Shown: positions 63,016-64,000 of the stretch, one piece after another
How positions within the stretch are numbered: the first letter of the stretch is position 1
How the letters are laid out: each line of letters opens with the position of its first letter
Source of the DNA: Lachnospiraceae bacterium
GTDB lineage: Bacteria; Bacillota; Clostridia; Lachnospirales; Lachnospiraceae
Reading direction: 5' to 3'
Assembly (NCBI GenBank): GCA_009779895.1
Contig: WRBB01000002.1
Location: 61,707-125,706 of the forward strand
DNA length: 64,000 bases
Notes under the pieces: generated by a model
The model's input: the letters and a program-made list of their open reading frames with translations, nothing else
What the model was told of the DNA's origin: nothing
Databases searched by the model: none
Translations under genes and position numbers: made by a program

Positions 63016-64000
63016 ATGTACGATTTTGAGGAAATTGTAAAGGTTGATCCGGAGGTAGCAGCGTCGATTCAGGCAGAGATACAAAGGCAAAGCAGGCACA
63101 TTGAGTTGATTGCTTCTGAAAACTGGGTAAGCCCTGCGGTGATGGCGGCGATGGGTAGCCCTTTGACCAATAAATATGCAGAAGGGTATCCCGGCAGGCG
63201 TTATTATGGTGGTTGTCAATGTGTGGATCAGGTAGAAGTGTTGGCGATTGACAGAGCCAAAGAGCTTTTTCAATGTGAATATGCAAATGTGCAACCTCAT
63301 TCCGGTGCCCAAGCCAATATGGCGGCGATGTTTGCGATATTAAAGCCCGGCGACAAGGTGATGGGGATGGATTTAAATCATGGCGGCCATTTAACCCATG
63401 GTTCCCCTGTGAATATGTCTGGAACATATTTTGAAATCATTCCTTATGGTGTAAATGATCAAGGGGTGATTGATTACGAAGCCTTGTACCGTTTGGCGAT
63501 GGAACATAAGCCAAAGATGATTATTTGTGGTGCCAGTGCTTATGCACGTACCATTGATTTTAAATGTTTTCGGGAGATTGCCGATGCAGCAGGGGCGTAT
63601 TTGATGGCGGATATCGCACATATTTCCGGCTTGATTGCAGCCGGTTTACATCCCAGTTCGATTCCTTATGCCCATGTAACCACCACCACCACCCACAAGA
63701 CTTTGCGTGGTCCTCGTGGTGGTATGATTTTGTCAAGCAATGAGGTGAATCAACAGTTTAATTTCAACAAAGCCGTATTTCCCGGTATTCAAGGCGGACC
63801 TTTGATGCATGTGATTGCTTCCAAAGCGATTTGTTTGAAAGAGGCACTTTCGCCGGCGTTTAAAGTTTATCAGGAGCAGGTTTTAAAAAATGCCAAAGCT
63901 CTGTGCCAAGGCTTGTTATCCCGTGGTATTCAGGTGGTATCAGGAGATACGGATACTCATTTGATGTTGGTGGATTTAACCGGTTTGGACATCAGTGGAA
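63016..64000 (+). CDS. glyA: Serine hydroxymethyltransferase, 5' part
   Basis: PLP enzyme interconverting serine and glycine with tetrahydrofolate, main source of one-carbon units. About 328 N-terminal residues are visible and the gene runs off the right edge. ATG 63016 has GGAGG 10 bp upstream. Motifs: [52 protein letters not shown], and PLP Lys in [15 protein letters not shown] (about 222-236). Confidence 0.97.
   Translation, partial: MYDFEEIVKVDPEVAASIQAEIQRQSRHIELIASENWVSPAVMAAMGSPLTNKYAEGYPGRRYYGGCQCVDQVEVLAIDRAKELFQCEYANVQPHSGAQANMAAMFAILKPGDKVMGMDLNHGGHLTHGSPVNMSGTYFEIIPYGVNDQGVIDYEALYRLAMEHKPKMIICGASAYARTIDFKCFREIADAAGAYLMADIAHISGLIAAGLHPSSIPYAHVTTTTTHKTLRGPRGGMILSSNEVNQQFNFNKAVFPGIQGGPLMHVIASKAICLKEALSPAFKVYQEQVLKNAKALCQGLLSRGIQVVSGDTDTHLMLVDLTGLDISG

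Noticed and set aside
1..64000. CRISPR arrays, tRNA/rRNA genes, prophage, transposases, restriction or toxin-antitoxin systems
   Set aside because: Looked for along both strands; no array of spaced repeats, no tRNA cloverleaf sequence and no proteins of these kinds were found.

Overview
The window reads as a chromosomal segment of a low-GC Gram-positive anaerobe (Bacillota, Clostridia, most likely a Lachnospiraceae-like lineage). Support: HprK, GlcT/LicT-type antitermination, LytTR two-component genes, a 6S-type RNA, an archaeal-type phosphoglycerate mutase next to hom, QueH, AsnA, and the syntenic blocks tig-clpP-clpX-lon-ysxC and ylxM-ffh-rpsP-khpA-rimM-trmD-rplS. No tRNA, rRNA, CRISPR array, prophage or intact insertion sequence was seen. 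Genus cannot be fixed from the sequence alone.

Layout. 1-7.4 kb: 3' end of ftsH, uvrC, hprK and a ROK glucokinase (+), then a class A penicillin-binding protein and the ribosome hibernation factor (-). 7.6-11.5 kb: an SPFH / zinc-ribbon / TPM membrane-stress-like trio followed by queH. 11.5-17.6 kb: amino-acid biosynthesis run argH-asd-leuC-leuD-thrC plus a small membrane protein. 17.7-17.9 kb: a 6S-like RNA with its own promoter and terminator. 18-21.1 kb (-): a sugar PTS operon (antiterminator, EIIA, EIICB) with a textbook RAT/terminator leader. 21.3-27.6 kb: secA, prfB (programmed +1 frameshift), hom and apgM. 27.6-31.3 kb: an AgrC/AgrA-like kinase and LytTR regulator, an intergenic region with two pairs of direct repeats in front of a promoter and a structured, gene-free transcript region, a VOC-family gene, and a frameshifted mini surface protein with an LPDTP motif. 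31.4-39 kb: trigger factor, ClpP, ClpX, Lon, EngB/YsxC and an AI-2E-type exporter. 39-45 kb: a GGDEF protein and asnA (-), a TMEM198-like membrane protein, a PHP phosphoesterase and malQ (+). 45-49.8 kb: SRP and ribosome-maturation genes ending in a signal peptidase paralogue that has lost both catalytic residues. 49.9-57.4 kb: a sucrose/isomalto-sugar cassette (PfkB kinase, sucrose phosphorylase, ABC importer without ATPase, GH13_31 glucosidase). 57.4-64 kb: rbgA, an intact lepB, rnhB, yraN, pgeF, mscS, a GNAT-like gene, upp and the 5' part of glyA.

How the parts fit. Carbon metabolism is represented by HprK, glucokinase, an amino-sugar PTS, MalQ and the sucrose cassette; threonine synthesis is split over two loci (asd, thrC / hom, apgM) with no classical thrB seen; protein quality control is concentrated in the tig-clp-lon block. 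The points most worth a second look are the LytTR-type repeats facing a possible non-coding RNA (about 29.8-30.1 kb), the catalytically dead signal peptidase (49.1-49.8 kb), the SPFH/zinc-ribbon/TPM trio without PspA, and the sugar cassette that sits between rplS-lepB and rbgA.
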